This document shows positions 26,063 through 37,815 of a stretch of 64,000 nucleotides of DNA, piece after piece. The DNA is from JAGVSZ01 sp963716855 (GTDB lineage Bacteria; Pseudomonadota; Gammaproteobacteria; Burkholderiales; SG8-39): the NCBI GenBank assembly GCA_963716855.1, contig CAVQUV010000012.1, positions 124,001-188,000 on the forward strand, given 5' to 3'. The translations under genes and the position numbers were made by a program. The notes under the pieces are model-generated. The model did not search any database, was not told the origin of the DNA, and saw only the letters and a program-made list of their open reading frames with translations. Positions within the stretch are counted from its first letter, which is position 1; every line of letters starts with the position of its first letter.

Positions 26063-26482
26063 CTACTTCTTCCTGAGCTTTCGAATCGCCGCGAGTTGCG
26101 CGGCGAGCATCGAGATCTCGCCCTCGACGGTCGCCAGCTCCTGCTTGCCCTGGGCGGTGCGCTTCGCCTCTTCGGCGCGCTTCAGCGCTTCCTGCGCCTT
26201 CGCCTCGTCGAGGTCGTGCGCGCGAATCGCGGTATCGGCGAGCACCGTCACGACCTTGGGCTGGACCTCGAGGACGCCGCCCGCGACGAAGATGAGCTGC
26301 TCCTCGCCGCCGCCGGCCGGCTTGATGCGCACCTCGCCGGGCTTGATGCGGGTGATGAGCGGCGTGTGCTGCGGATAGATGCCGAGCTCGCCGACCTCTC
26401 CGGGCAGCACCACGAATTCGGCAGCGCCGGAGAAGATCGACTCCTCGGCGCTTACAACGTCAACTTGGATCGTGTTGGCCAT
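26063..26482 (-). CDS. atpC: F1F0 ATP synthase subunit epsilon
   Basis: 139 residues. The beta-sandwich domain has VDVVSAEESIFSGAAEFVVL, GELGIYPQHTPLITRIKPGE and FVAGGVLEVQPKVVTVLAD; the C-terminal helical hairpin is alanine- and glutamate-rich. The subunit belongs to the central stalk, couples rotation and inhibits hydrolysis. It starts 4 bp after atpD and is the last gene of the operon, directly before the terminator. Confidence 0.95.
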   Translation of the reverse strand: MANTIQVDVVSAEESIFSGAAEFVVLPGEVGELGIYPQHTPLITRIKPGEVRIKPAGGGEEQLIFVAGGVLEVQPKVVTVLADTAIRAHDLDEAKAQEALKRAEEAKRTAQGKQELATVEGEISMLAAQLAAIRKLRKK

Positions 26483-26486
26483 GGGG

Positions 26487-27896
<1,410 letters not shown>

Positions 27897-27924
27897 GTTT
27901 GGATCCTCAGTTCAATTCTTTCCG

Positions 27925-27997
27925 GCCACAGGGGACACAGAGATCACAGGGTATTATTGCGAACTTCTTCCCTGCGCCCTCTGTGACCGTCTGTGGC
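27925..27997. repeat. Imperfect palindromic repeat between atpG and atpD
   Basis: Outer arms GCCACAG (27925-27931) and CTGTGGC (27991-27997) enclose CACAGAG/ATCACAGGG-type runs on the left and CCCTCTGTGACC on the right, so the whole segment folds back imperfectly. The CACAGAG/CTCTGTG theme is a known style of dispersed intergenic repeat in bacterial chromosomes. Its place inside the atp operon could affect mRNA processing or the ratio of gamma to beta. Confidence 0.55.
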
Positions 27998-28006
27998 TGC
28001 ATAGTC

Positions 28007-28870
28007 CTAAACGGCCGCCGCGCCGCCGACGATCTCGGAGATTTCCTTCGTGATCGCCGCCTGCCGGTTCTTGTTGTAGATGAGCGTCAGCTCGTCGATG
28101 AGCGTGGCGGCGTTGTCGGACGCCGCCTTCATGGCGACCATCCGCGCCGACTGCTCCGAGCCCATGCTCTCCGCCACCGCCTGGTAGATCACCGCCTCGA
28201 TGTAGCGCGTGAGCACCTGGTCGAGCACCGCGCGAGCCTCCGGCTCGTAGATGTAGTCCCAGGAGCCTTCCGGCGCGCCGAGCCGCTCGCCGGTGAGCGG
28301 CAGGATCTGCCCCATCACGGGCTCCTGCTTCATCGTGTTGATGAACCGCGTCGTGAAGATCATCAGGCGGTCGAACCGGTCGGAGATGTAGCCGTCGAGC
28401 ATCAGCTTCACCGCGCCGATCAGCCGATCGAGCTGCGGCCGGTCGCCGAGCTGGGTCACATGCGACACGATGTTCGCGCCGAGCCGCTGCATGAAGGAGA
28501 AGCCCTTGTTGCCGATGCAGCAGACGTCGATCTCCTCGCCCTGCGACTGCCACTCCTTGTAGTGCTGGAGCACGAGCCGCAGCAGGTTGGTGTTCATCGC
28601 GCCGCACAGACCCTTGTCGGTCGTGACCACGATGATCCCGACGCGCTTGACCGTGTCCCGGCTCACGAGGAACGGGTGGCGGTATTCCGGGTTCGCGTGG
28701 CTGATGCGCGCGGCGATGTTGAGAATCTTCTCGGTGTACGGCCGGCCCGCGCGCATGCGCTCCTGCGCCTTGCGCATCTTCGACGCGGCGACCATCTCCA
28801 TCGCCTTGGTGATCTTCCGGGTGTTCTGCACACTCCGGATCTTCACGCGGATTTCTTTTGTGCCCGGCAT
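28007..28870 (-). CDS. atpG: F1F0 ATP synthase subunit gamma
   Basis: 287 residues. N-terminal KEIRVKIRSVQNTRKITKAM EMVAASK-type helix and C-terminal NAATLIDELTLIYNKNRQAA are the two halves of the central coiled-coil shaft; GLCGAMNTNLLR is the conserved Rossmann-like segment. It rotates inside the alpha/beta hexamer. It follows atpA by 10 bp. Confidence 0.97.
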   Translation of the reverse strand: MPGTKEIRVKIRSVQNTRKITKAMEMVAASKMRKAQERMRAGRPYTEKILNIAARISHANPEYRHPFLVSRDTVKRVGIIVVTTDKGLCGAMNTNLLRLVLQHYKEWQSQGEEIDVCCIGNKGFSFMQRLGANIVSHVTQLGDRPQLDRLIGAVKLMLDGYISDRFDRLMIFTTRFINTMKQEPVMGQILPLTGERLGAPEGSWDYIYEPEARAVLDQVLTRYIEAVIYQAVAESMGSEQSARMVAMKAASDNAATLIDELTLIYNKNRQAAITKEISEIVGGAAAV

Positions 28871-28880
28871 GGGCGCGCTC

Positions 28881-30431
<1,551 letters not shown>

Positions 30432-30533
30432 CGTGTGAACTCCTAAGAGCGTCTAACTATACGAGGGGATACCTCCCCCTCATACTCCACTAATTCAGTC
30501 GCCTGACGGTCATTCTGTCAGTCGCTATAACGC

Positions 30534-31073
30534 CTAAACCTTGGCTATCGCGGTCGCCATCGCGGCGAGCTTGGACCGTACCGATCCGTCGATCACCTCG
30601 TCGCCCACGGTGACGCGCACGCCGCCGATCAGCTCCCGGTCGACGCGCACGCGCGGGCTGACCTTGCGCTTGAACTTCCGCTCCAGCTCGACCACGAGCG
30701 CCGCGACCTGCGCCTCCTCGAGCGGGAAGGCCGACTCGATGTCGGCGTCCACCACGCCCTCGCGCTCGAGCTTGAGCGCCTCGTACTGGTCGCGAATCTC
30801 GGGGAGCAGCTCGAGCCGGCGGTTGCGGATCAGGATCTCGACGAAGTTCTTCGCCTCGGCCGGCAGCTCGGTATTGCAGGAGGCGAGAAACACGTCGTAG
30901 AGCTGGCCGGCGGAGACCTGCGGGTCGCCGATGCAGGCGTGCATGTCGGCGTTGCCCGCGACCTGCGCCATCGCGCGCAGCAGCTCCGACCAGTCGCCGA
31001 GGCGCCCGGCCTCGTCTCCGAGCTTGAATACCGCCTCGGCATACGGCCGTGCGAGCGTCGCGATCTCGGCCAT
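30534..31073 (-). CDS. atpH: F1F0 ATP synthase subunit delta
   Basis: 179 residues. The N-terminal helical bundle starts ATLARPYAEAVFKLGDE, and the C-terminal half has VSPRVRVDRELIGGVRVTVG, the family signature. It joins F1 to the peripheral stalk. It starts 4 bp after atpF. Confidence 0.96.
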   Translation of the reverse strand: MAEIATLARPYAEAVFKLGDEAGRLGDWSELLRAMAQVAGNADMHACIGDPQVSAGQLYDVFLASCNTELPAEAKNFVEILIRNRRLELLPEIRDQYEALKLEREGVVDADIESAFPLEEAQVAALVVELERKFKRKVSPRVRVDRELIGGVRVTVGDEVIDGSVRSKLAAMATAIAKV

Positions 31074-31077
31074 GGCG

Positions 31078-31551
31078 CTACTTCAGCTCCGCCTTCAAGC
31101 CGGACAGCATATCGGCGTGGACCTTGGCGTCGACTTCGCGGCGCAGGATCTTCTCGGCGCCGGCCATGGCAAGGCGCGCGACCTGCTCGCGCAGCGACTC
31201 CTTGGCGCGCGCCACTTCCTGCGCGATCTCGGCTTTGGCGCCCGCCACGAGGCGCTCGCCCTCCGCCTTGGCCGCGTTCTTCGCCTCCTCGACCATCTGC
31301 GCGGCGCGCTTCTCGGCGCTCGTGATGATGTCCTGCGCCTTGTTGCGCGCGTCGGCGAGCGACACCTCGACCTTCTTGCCGGCCTCGGCGAGCTCCGCAC
31401 GCCCGCGCTCGGCCGCGGCGAGCCCTTCGGCGATCTGCTTCTGGCGCGCCTCGATGGCGCGCAGCAGGTACGGCCAGACGAACTTCACCGTGAACCAGAT
31501 GAAGATCGCGAACGCAATTGCCTGCGCGATCAGGGTCAGATTCAGGTTCAT
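31078..31551 (-). CDS. atpF: F1F0 ATP synthase subunit b
   Basis: 157 residues. One N-terminal transmembrane helix (about 4-24, AQAIAFAIFIWFTVKFVWPY) is followed by a long charged coiled coil, as in all b subunits of the peripheral stalk. Length is normal. A 76-bp spacer precedes it after atpE. Confidence 0.96.
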   Translation of the reverse strand: MNLNLTLIAQAIAFAIFIWFTVKFVWPYLLRAIEARQKQIAEGLAAAERGRAELAEAGKKVEVSLADARNKAQDIITSAEKRAAQMVEEAKNAAKAEGERLVAGAKAEIAQEVARAKESLREQVARLAMAGAEKILRREVDAKVHADMLSGLKAELK

Positions 31552-31627
31552 GAATGCTCCCTTTGGTACCGATGGTCCCGCTGGGCCCGTGGGTCCCTGC
31601 GGGGCAGGGCGCGCCGGGGCCGCTGGC

Positions 31628-31909
31628 TCAGCCGGCCGCCTGGACGACGGCGAGCAGCGGGTTCCCGAATGCGAACAGCATCGCGAGACCGACGCCGATG
31701 ATGAACGAGGCGTCGATCAGGCCGAGCAGCAGGAAGACCTTCGCCTGCAGCGTCGGGATCATCTCCGGCTGGCGCGCCGCGCCCTCGAGGAAGCGGCTGC
31801 ACATGATGCCCACGCCGATGCACGCGCCCGCGGCGCCCAGGCCGATGATCAGCCCGATGCCGACCCCGGTGTACGCCTGGATCATGGCGAGGAGTTGGAG
31901 TTTTTCCAT
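31628..31909 (-). CDS. atpE: F1F0 ATP synthase subunit c
   Basis: 93 residues forming two membrane helices with the polar loop FLEGAARQPEM (40-50). The ion-binding carboxylate is Asp66 in LLGLIDASFIIGVGLAM. The neighbourhood resembles H+-type proteobacterial c subunits; nothing in the sequence strongly suggests Na+ coupling. Its multicopy ring turns against subunit a. The RNA spacers on both sides (40 and 76 bp) leave room for its own strong translation signals. Confidence 0.96.
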   Translation of the reverse strand: MEKLQLLAMIQAYTGVGIGLIIGLGAAGACIGVGIMCSRFLEGAARQPEMIPTLQAKVFLLLGLIDASFIIGVGLAMLFAFGNPLLAVVQAAG

Positions 31910-31949
31910 TCGAGTCTCCGTTGCGGTTGGTATTTGAGTAAACGACGCT

Positions 31950-32774
31950 CTAGTGATGCTCGTGCGCCATCGACAGGTAGACGACGGTGAGCATCATGAA
32001 GATGAACGCCTGCAGCAGCACGATCAGGATGTGGAAGATCGCCCAGCCGACGGCGAGGATCGAGCCGAAGATCACGCCGACCAGGCCGGTGGCGGCCCAG
32101 ATCCAGAGCAGGATGAAGATGATCTCGCCGGCGTACATGTTGCCGAACAGCCGCAGCGAGTGCGACAGCGGCTTGGAGATGTACTCGACGAGATTGAAAA
32201 GCAGGTTGAAGACGATCAGGAAGGGCGCGAACCAGATCGGCTTGATGCCGAACGGCGCGCACAGCAGCTCCTGGATCCAGCCGAAGAACCCCTTCGACTT
32301 GATGCTGAAGAAGATCATCAGGAGCCAGACCGACAGCGCGAGCGCGAAAGTCGTGTTCACGTCCGCGGTGGGCACCGGCCGCCAGTTGTGCTGGTGCAGG
32401 ACGTTCTCGGTGAACCAGGCGATCCAGTCGACCGGGATGAAGTCCATGGCGTTCATCAGCACCACCCAGACGAACACCGTGAGCGCGGCCGGGGCGACGA
32501 ACGCGTTGCGATCGCCGTGGGTGAAGATGCCCTTCACCTGCTCGTCGACGAAATCGATGCAGAGCTCCACGAAGGCCTGCCGCTTGTTCGGCACGCCGGA
32601 GGTCGCGCCCCGCACGACCCACCACAGGAAGCCGAAGGCGAGCACGCCGAGCACCACCGAGGTGACGATCGTGTCGACGTTGATCGACCAGAAGTCGCTC
32701 CCGAGGAACGGCTTCGTGTTGAACGTCAGGTGATGCGCGATGTACGAGGTGGCGGTGAGCTGTTCGGCGGCCAT
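31950..32774 (-). CDS. atpB: F1F0 ATP synthase subunit a
   Basis: 274 residues, five to six helices. The essential arginine lies in PLSHSLRLFGNMYAGEIIF, and the C-terminal helix QAFIFMMLTVVYLSMAHEHH is typical of betaproteobacterial and gammaproteobacterial forms. It makes the proton half-channels. It is preceded by atpI with a 21-bp spacer. Confidence 0.97.
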   Translation of the reverse strand: MAAEQLTATSYIAHHLTFNTKPFLGSDFWSINVDTIVTSVVLGVLAFGFLWWVVRGATSGVPNKRQAFVELCIDFVDEQVKGIFTHGDRNAFVAPAALTVFVWVVLMNAMDFIPVDWIAWFTENVLHQHNWRPVPTADVNTTFALALSVWLLMIFFSIKSKGFFGWIQELLCAPFGIKPIWFAPFLIVFNLLFNLVEYISKPLSHSLRLFGNMYAGEIIFILLWIWAATGLVGVIFGSILAVGWAIFHILIVLLQAFIFMMLTVVYLSMAHEHH

Positions 32775-32795
32775 GGTCGGGCAGGCGGTAGGCGG

Positions 32796-33164
32796 TCAGC
32801 GGTCTGGCACGGCGGGGGCGACGGAGAGGATCAGCGCGGATACGAGGAAGGATCCGATGAACCAGACGATCGCGACTTCCTTATAGTTGGTCAGTACAAG
32901 CCACAGCAGCACGACGATGAGGGCAATCTTCACCGCTTCGGCCCGGAGCACCGATAACAGCGCGGTGCCCGCGTCTCGCGCGCCCCCGAGGGAGGCGACG
33001 GCCGCGAATCCCACCGCGGCCGCGATGCCGACCAGCCCGCCGAGCGCGGCGGACAGGGCGCCGTTTCCTCCCGACGTGAGCCAGGCGATTGCAGCGAGCA
33101 CGACGGTGGCGATCCCCTGCCACCGGAGCACCACGCGAATCGGCCGCATCCGCAGGAGTCGCAT
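32796..33164 (-). CDS. atpI: ATP synthase assembly protein I
   Basis: 122 residues with four hydrophobic helices. The middle helix pair GNGALSAALGGLVGIAAAVG and the end VLTNYKEVAIVWFIGSFLVS fit AtpI, which helps c-ring assembly and ion uptake. It is the first gene of the atp operon. The 226-bp gap upstream separates it from a divergent hydrolase gene and should contain the atp promoter; no clear -10/-35 pair stood out, but direct copies of CGCCGCCAAC near 33338 and 33356 are visible there. Confidence 0.85.
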   Translation of the reverse strand: MRLLRMRPIRVVLRWQGIATVVLAAIAWLTSGGNGALSAALGGLVGIAAAVGFAAVASLGGARDAGTALLSVLRAEAVKIALIVVLLWLVLTNYKEVAIVWFIGSFLVSALILSVAPAVPDR

Positions 33165-33390
33165 GGTCGGTGGCCACCACCCGCAAAACCGGCGGATTTT
33201 ACGAGCATTCGCCGCACCGCGTCAAACCGATGCGGTGCCCGGGCGCAGGTGGAACGCACCCCGTTCCATCCCGCACTCGACAACCGGCGGCCGCGCGGCC
33301 TAGAGTGCCGCCGACGCCGGTGTCGCCAAACACCATCGCCGCCAACACCAACCAGCGCCGCCAACGCCAGCGCGACCCGCGGAAACACCG

Positions 33391-34263
33391 ATGCCCGCCC
33401 CTCATCAGACCGGCACCTGCTCGAGCGGTGGCCTCCGCATCGCCTTTCGCCGCTTCGGCTCAGGGGACGGCCTCCCGATCCTCATCGTCCACGGCCTGTC
33501 CTACTTTTCCTACGACTGGATCGATGTCGCGCACGAACTCGCCTCGGACCGTCCAGTCGTCGCCATGGACATGCGCGGGTTCGGCGACTCCGCGCGCAGC
33601 CCGACCGGCGACTACAGCGTTCCTTCCATGGCGCAGGACATCCTCGCCGTGCTCGACCACTGCGGCTGGCGGCGGGCCATCCTTATGGGGCACTCGATGG
33701 GCGGCCGGAGCACCTCGTTCGCCGCCGGGCGCAACGCCGCGCGCGTCGCGGGGCTGGTGCTGGTCGACTACACCCCCGACAACGCGCCGGGCGGCTCGCA
33801 GCGCGTGGCGAAGACCGTCGCCGGCGCACCCGACGTGTTCGAGAGCATCGACGCGGCGATGCAGTACTTCAGCGTCGATCCCCATTCTCCCGCGGGTGCG
33901 GCGAGGCGCGAGCGGTTCACGGCCTATCTGCGCGCAGTCGACGGCGGCTACGAGATCAAGCGCGACCCGCACTTCGCCAACCAGTTCCGGCGCCTGCTCG
34001 AGACCGGCGAGCGCCCGAAGCTCGGCGTGGACATGTGGCAGATCCTGGGCGAGGTGTCCTGCCCGATTCTCGCCCTGCGCGGCAGGCAGTCCGACATGTT
34101 CGCGCCGGAGACGATGCCGAAGCTGCGCGCGGCGAATCCGCGCGTGCAGCTCGTCGAACTGGACGGCGGCCACAACATCGCCGGCGACAACCCGGCGGGC
34201 CTGATCGCCGCGGTCCGCCCGTTCCTCGCCGCTCTGGAGGGCCAAAATGAACCGTCTGCCTGA
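33391..34263 (+). CDS. Alpha/beta hydrolase
   Basis: 290 residues. The oxyanion strand is LIVHGLSYFSYDWIDVA, the acid region MDMRGFGDSARSPTGDYS, the nucleophile elbow GHSMGG with Ser102, and the catalytic histidine lies near the end in LVELDGGHNIAGDNP. These are the features of C-C hydrolases and esterases of this fold. The stop overlaps the start of a VOC protein gene by 17 bp, so the two are likely functional partners. Next comes a TRAP operon; the hydrolase may act on an imported ester or ring-cleavage product. Confidence 0.85.
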   Translation: MPAPHQTGTCSSGGLRIAFRRFGSGDGLPILIVHGLSYFSYDWIDVAHELASDRPVVAMDMRGFGDSARSPTGDYSVPSMAQDILAVLDHCGWRRAILMGHSMGGRSTSFAAGRNAARVAGLVLVDYTPDNAPGGSQRVAKTVAGAPDVFESIDAAMQYFSVDPHSPAGAARRERFTAYLRAVDGGYEIKRDPHFANQFRRLLETGERPKLGVDMWQILGEVSCPILALRGRQSDMFAPETMPKLRAANPRVQLVELDGGHNIAGDNPAGLIAAVRPFLAALEGQNEPSA

Positions 34264-34840
34264 GCTCGTCCCGGCGAAGACCCGGGGAATCGACCACCTC
34301 GCGTTCGTCACCGACGACCTGCCGGCGACGATGGACTTCTACACCCGCGTGCTCGGCATGCAGCTCGTGCACGTCCGGCGCGTGCCCTACGAGCGCGACC
34401 GCGGCCAGCCGCCGTACGACAACCTGCGCCACTACTTCTTCAACATGGGGAACGACACGCTGCTCGCGTTCTTCGAGTACCCGAAGGGGCTCGCGCGCTC
34501 GAATCGCGACTTGCCCGGCGGCATGCAGCACGTCGCGTTCCACGTGCCGGCCGAGCGCTTCGACGCCATGATCGAGCACGTCAAGTCGTGCGGGGTGAAC
34601 GTGATCGGCCCGGTGCCGCTCGGCGGGCGGTTCTGGTCGGCGTATTTCTACGATCCGAACGGCATCCGGCTCGAGATCGCCACCAGCCGCGCGCCGGCCG
34701 AGCAGGGCGTGGTCGAGTCGGTGCTGCAGACCGAGGCGGAGGCCCGCGCCGAGCTCGCGACGCTGTTCGCCGACGCGGCCGAGGTCGAGCGCTGGCTCGC
34801 GCGCATGCCGATCAAACGCGAGGTCGGCGCCCCCGCGTGA
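34247..34840 (+). CDS. VOC (vicinal oxygen chelate) family protein
   Basis: 197 residues. Two beta-alpha-beta-beta-beta modules are visible: IDHLAFVTDDLPATMDFYTR VLGM at the N-terminus with the first metal histidine, and MQHVAFHVPAERFDAMIEHV with YFYDPNGIRLEIAT containing the second histidine and final glutamate. Members include glyoxalases, extradiol dioxygenases and isomerases. The tail (about 150-197) is a glutamate/alanine-rich helix. Overlap with the hydrolase gene suggests translational coupling. Confidence 0.85.
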   Translation: MNRLPELVPAKTRGIDHLAFVTDDLPATMDFYTRVLGMQLVHVRRVPYERDRGQPPYDNLRHYFFNMGNDTLLAFFEYPKGLARSNRDLPGGMQHVAFHVPAERFDAMIEHVKSCGVNVIGPVPLGGRFWSAYFYDPNGIRLEIATSRAPAEQGVVESVLQTEAEARAELATLFADAAEVERWLARMPIKREVGAPA

Positions 34841-34891
34841 GCGGCGACGCGCCGGCCCTATAATCCCAGCCCCCTAGGAGGAGGAGCCTCG

Positions 34892-35935
34892 ATGAAAGCC
34901 AGAACCGTTCGTGCCGCCCTCGCGCTCGTCGCCGTCGCGGCGCTTTCGACCGCCGCGCACGCGCAGCAGAAGACCGAAATGAAGCTCGCCTACTTCGTGG
35001 GCGACCAGCACGCGATGTCGCAGTGGCTGATCAAGTGGTCCGATCAGCTCGAAAAGGGCTCGAACGGCCGCCTCGTCGTGAAGCGTTTCCCGAGCGCGCA
35101 AATGGGCCCGACGCCCGGCCACTACGATTTCGCACGCACCGGCCAGGCCGACGTGGCGTGGTTCCTGCACGGCGGGACGCCCGGGCGGTTCCCGCTGACC
35201 GAGCTGATCAACCTGCCCTACCTGGTGGGCAGCGCCGAGATCGGCGTCAAGGTCATGAACGACCCGGAGCTGCGCGCCAAGTACCTCGACCCGGAGCACA
35301 AGGGCGTGAAGGTGCTGATGCTCTTCACCCATCAGCCGGGGAACGTCAACACGACGAAGAAGGCGGTCCGGACGCTCGACGACATGAAGGGGCTCCGCAT
35401 CCGCTTCGCCTCGCCGACGATCCGCGACTTCGTCGCCGCGCTCGGTGCGACCCCGGTCGGCGTGCCGCCGCCCGAGCAGGTCGAGCAGCTGCAGAAGGGC
35501 ACGATCGACGGCGTGTTCATCGATTACGGCGGCGCCGGCATCGCGTTCAAGATGGGCGGCGTTGTCAAGTACACCACCGAGCTGTACTCGTACGTCGCGA
35601 GCTTCGGCCTGGTGATGAACGAAGACTTCTGGAACAAGCTGCCCCCCGACCTCAAGAAGCTGGTCATCGACACCACGACCGGCAAGGAAAAGGAGGTCGG
35701 CGAAGCCTGGGACGCCCTCGACGTGCCGGGCAAGAAAGCGCTCATGGACGCCGGCGGGGAAGCGATCCGGCTCTCGCCCGAGGAGAACGCGAAGTTCCAC
35801 AAGATCGGCGCCGAAGTCTCCGAGGCGAAGGTGAAGGAGCTCGAGGCGAAGGGTCTGCCGGCGCGCGCGGTGTACAACCAGATGAAGGCGCTCGCCGAAA
35901 AGAACGCCAAGACTTCGAAGAATTTCTGGAACTAG
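34892..35935 (+). CDS. TRAP transporter solute-binding protein (DctP family)
   Basis: 347 residues, with a Sec signal peptide (1-24, ending STAAHA before QQKTEMKLAY). GLRIRFASPTIRDFVAALGA holds the ligand arginine region, and PPEQVEQLQKGTIDGVFIDY is the equivalent of the family ALQTGVVDG motif. A double AGGAGGAGG ribosome site precedes the ATG, suggesting strong expression. A paired hairpin separates it from the permease genes. Linked flavin monooxygenases point to an aromatic acid as cargo, which is inference. Confidence 0.92.
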   Translation: MKARTVRAALALVAVAALSTAAHAQQKTEMKLAYFVGDQHAMSQWLIKWSDQLEKGSNGRLVVKRFPSAQMGPTPGHYDFARTGQADVAWFLHGGTPGRFPLTELINLPYLVGSAEIGVKVMNDPELRAKYLDPEHKGVKVLMLFTHQPGNVNTTKKAVRTLDDMKGLRIRFASPTIRDFVAALGATPVGVPPPEQVEQLQKGTIDGVFIDYGGAGIAFKMGGVVKYTTELYSYVASFGLVMNEDFWNKLPPDLKKLVIDTTTGKEKEVGEAWDALDVPGKKALMDAGGEAIRLSPEENAKFHKIGAEVSEAKVKELEAKGLPARAVYNQMKALAEKNAKTSKNFWN

Positions 35936-35955
35936 GCTCCGCCTATGGATTCCCC

Positions 35956-36001
35956 GCGGCCGGCGGATGGAGCACCCGCCGGCCGCGCCCGCTAGGCGGG
36001 C
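35956..36001 (+). terminator. Tandem hairpins between TRAP receptor and permease genes
   Basis: GCGGCCGGCGG (35956-35966) pairs perfectly with CCGCCGGCCGC (35976-35986); immediately after, GCCCGC-TAG-GCGGGC (35987-36001) forms a second small stem. There is no T-tract, so this is more likely an mRNA-stabilising or partial-termination structure than a full terminator. It lies 20 bp after the receptor stop. Confidence 0.6.
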
Positions 36002-36028
36002 TTACCTGAAGTCGCCCGCAGTCCTTCG

Positions 36029-36496
36029 ATGACCAACTGGCGCGGTTCCCTCGCCAAGTACTGCGGCTGGCTCGCCGCGGTGTTCCTCGTGGCGATGATG
36101 ATGCTCACCGTCGCCGACGTCGTGCTGCGCGCGGTGGCGAACAAACCGATCCGCGGGGTCGTGGAGCTCGTCGAGCTGATGCTCGCCGGCACGTTCTTCT
36201 TCGCGCTGCCGGCGGCGTTCCTGCGCGACGAGAACATCGTCGTCGACATGATCGACGGCTGGCGCCCACGCCTGGTCCCGCTGCTCGGGCGCATCGCGTC
36301 CGCGGGCGCCTTCGTCATGCTTGCCGTCGCCGTCTGGCAATCGTGGATCGCGGCGAAGGACTCGGTCGCCCTCGGCGACGTCACTTCGGACCTCTCCTTG
36401 CCGAAGGTTCTCTACTGGATCCCGGTGCTCGCCGGGCTCGCCGGCGGCGCGGCCGCCGCGCTGGCGATGGTCTTCAAGAGGCGCGGCGGAGAGTGA
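36029..36496 (+). CDS. TRAP transporter small permease (DctQ)
   Basis: 155 residues with four helices. VADVVLRAVANKPIRGVVEL and VELMLAGTFFFALPAAFLRD match the DctQ pattern, including the conserved basic-proline turn. Its TGA overlaps the GTG start of dctM. Position and length are standard. Confidence 0.9.
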   Translation: MTNWRGSLAKYCGWLAAVFLVAMMMLTVADVVLRAVANKPIRGVVELVELMLAGTFFFALPAAFLRDENIVVDMIDGWRPRLVPLLGRIASAGAFVMLAVAVWQSWIAAKDSVALGDVTSDLSLPKVLYWIPVLAGLAGGAAAALAMVFKRRGGE

Positions 36497-37797
36497 GCAT
36501 CGGGCTTATCGGCCTGATCGGCGTCGCGGCGCTCCTCGCGGCGATCCTCGCGCGCGTGCCGATCGGCCTCGCGCTCATGGCCGTCGGCTTCCTCGGCTAC
36601 GCCGCGGCCGACGGCTGGCCGAAGGCGTTGCGCATGCTGGGGAGCGTGCCGTTCGACCTGGCGAGTGCCTATTCCCTCTCGGTCATTCCGCTCTTCATCC
36701 TGATGGGCGCGGTCGCATCGCGCGCCACGATGTCGCGCGAGCTGTTCGATGCGGCAAACGCCATCTTCTCGGGCCTTCGCGGTGCGCTCGCCAACGCGAC
36801 CATCGGGGCGTGCGCGGCGTTCGGCTCCATCTGCGGATCTTCGATCGCCACCGCCGCGACGTTCTCGCGCGTCTCCATTCCCGAGATGCGCCGGCACGGC
36901 TACGACGAGGGATTCGCCGCCGGCGCCGTGGCCTCGGCGGGAACGCTGGGCATCCTCATTCCGCCATCGGTGATCCTCGCGATCTACTCGATCGTCGCCG
37001 AGCAGAGCCTGCCCAAGCTCTTTGCGGCAGCGATGATCCCCGGCCTGATCCTTGCGGCGTTCTACGTAGTGACCGTCTTCGTCGTCGCGCGCGTCCGGCC
37101 CGAGCTCGTACCGATGGCGCCGTCGATGCCGCCCGTGGCGCGCCTGCGCGCGGCGCGCGGACTCTGGAAGCTCGCGCTGCTGTTCTTCCTGGCGGTCGGC
37201 GGCATCTACCTGGGCTGGTTCTCGCCGACCGAAGCGGCTGCGGTGAGTGCGTTTGCGGCGATCGTCATTGCGTTCGGCACGCGCACGATGGGGTGGACCG
37301 GGCTCGTCGACGCATTGCTCGAGACCGTCTATACGACCGCAATGCTGTTCTTCATCGTTATCGGCGCGTTCATCTTCGCGCGCTTCGTCGTGCTGACCCA
37401 GTTTCCCACCCATCTCGTGGGCTGGGTGCAGGCGATGGGATTCCCGCCTCTCGCGATTCTGGTCGCGGTGATCGCCCTGTATTTCCTGCTCGGCACGTTC
37501 CTGGAGGAGGTGAGCACCATCCTCATCACCGTGCCGGTGACCCTGCCGCTCGTGACCGCGATGGGCTACGACGGAATCTGGTTCGGCATCTTCGTGACCG
37601 TGATGGCCACCATCGGCCTGATCAGCCCGCCCACCGGCATGACGGTGTTCGTCATCCAGGCGCAGAATCCCCAGATACCGGTCGCGAGGATCTATCGCGG
37701 CACCCTGCCATTCCTCGCCGCCGATTTCGTGCTCGTCGCACTGCTGATCGCAGCGCCCCAGATCACGACCTGGCTGCCGCGGCTACTGAAGATGTAG
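36493..37797 (+). CDS. TRAP transporter large permease (DctM), GTG start
   Basis: 434 residues. ASAGTLGILIPPSVILAIYS is the canonical DctM motif, with FGSICGSSIATAATFSRVSI before it and LGWFSPTEAAAVSAFAAIV and IGLISPPTGMTVFVIQAQNP after. Translation most likely begins at the GTG at 36493, which overlaps the dctQ stop (GTGA). It completes the third TRAP system and is followed after 18 bp by a flavin monooxygenase gene. Confidence 0.92.
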   Translation: MSIGLIGLIGVAALLAAILARVPIGLALMAVGFLGYAAADGWPKALRMLGSVPFDLASAYSLSVIPLFILMGAVASRATMSRELFDAANAIFSGLRGALANATIGACAAFGSICGSSIATAATFSRVSIPEMRRHGYDEGFAAGAVASAGTLGILIPPSVILAIYSIVAEQSLPKLFAAAMIPGLILAAFYVVTVFVVARVRPELVPMAPSMPPVARLRAARGLWKLALLFFLAVGGIYLGWFSPTEAAAVSAFAAIVIAFGTRTMGWTGLVDALLETVYTTAMLFFIVIGAFIFARFVVLTQFPTHLVGWVQAMGFPPLAILVAVIALYFLLGTFLEEVSTILITVPVTLPLVTAMGYDGIWFGIFVTVMATIGLISPPTGMTVFVIQAQNPQIPVARIYRGTLPFLAADFVLVALLIAAPQITTWLPRLLKM

Positions 37798-37815
37798 ACC
37801 CCGGAGGGAGCAGAT

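Noticed and set aside
33300..33370. Short direct repeats (CGCCGCCAAC) resembling a CRISPR or iteron
   Set aside because: Only two imperfect copies with no spacer regularity and no cas genes; chance in GC-rich DNA is more likely.
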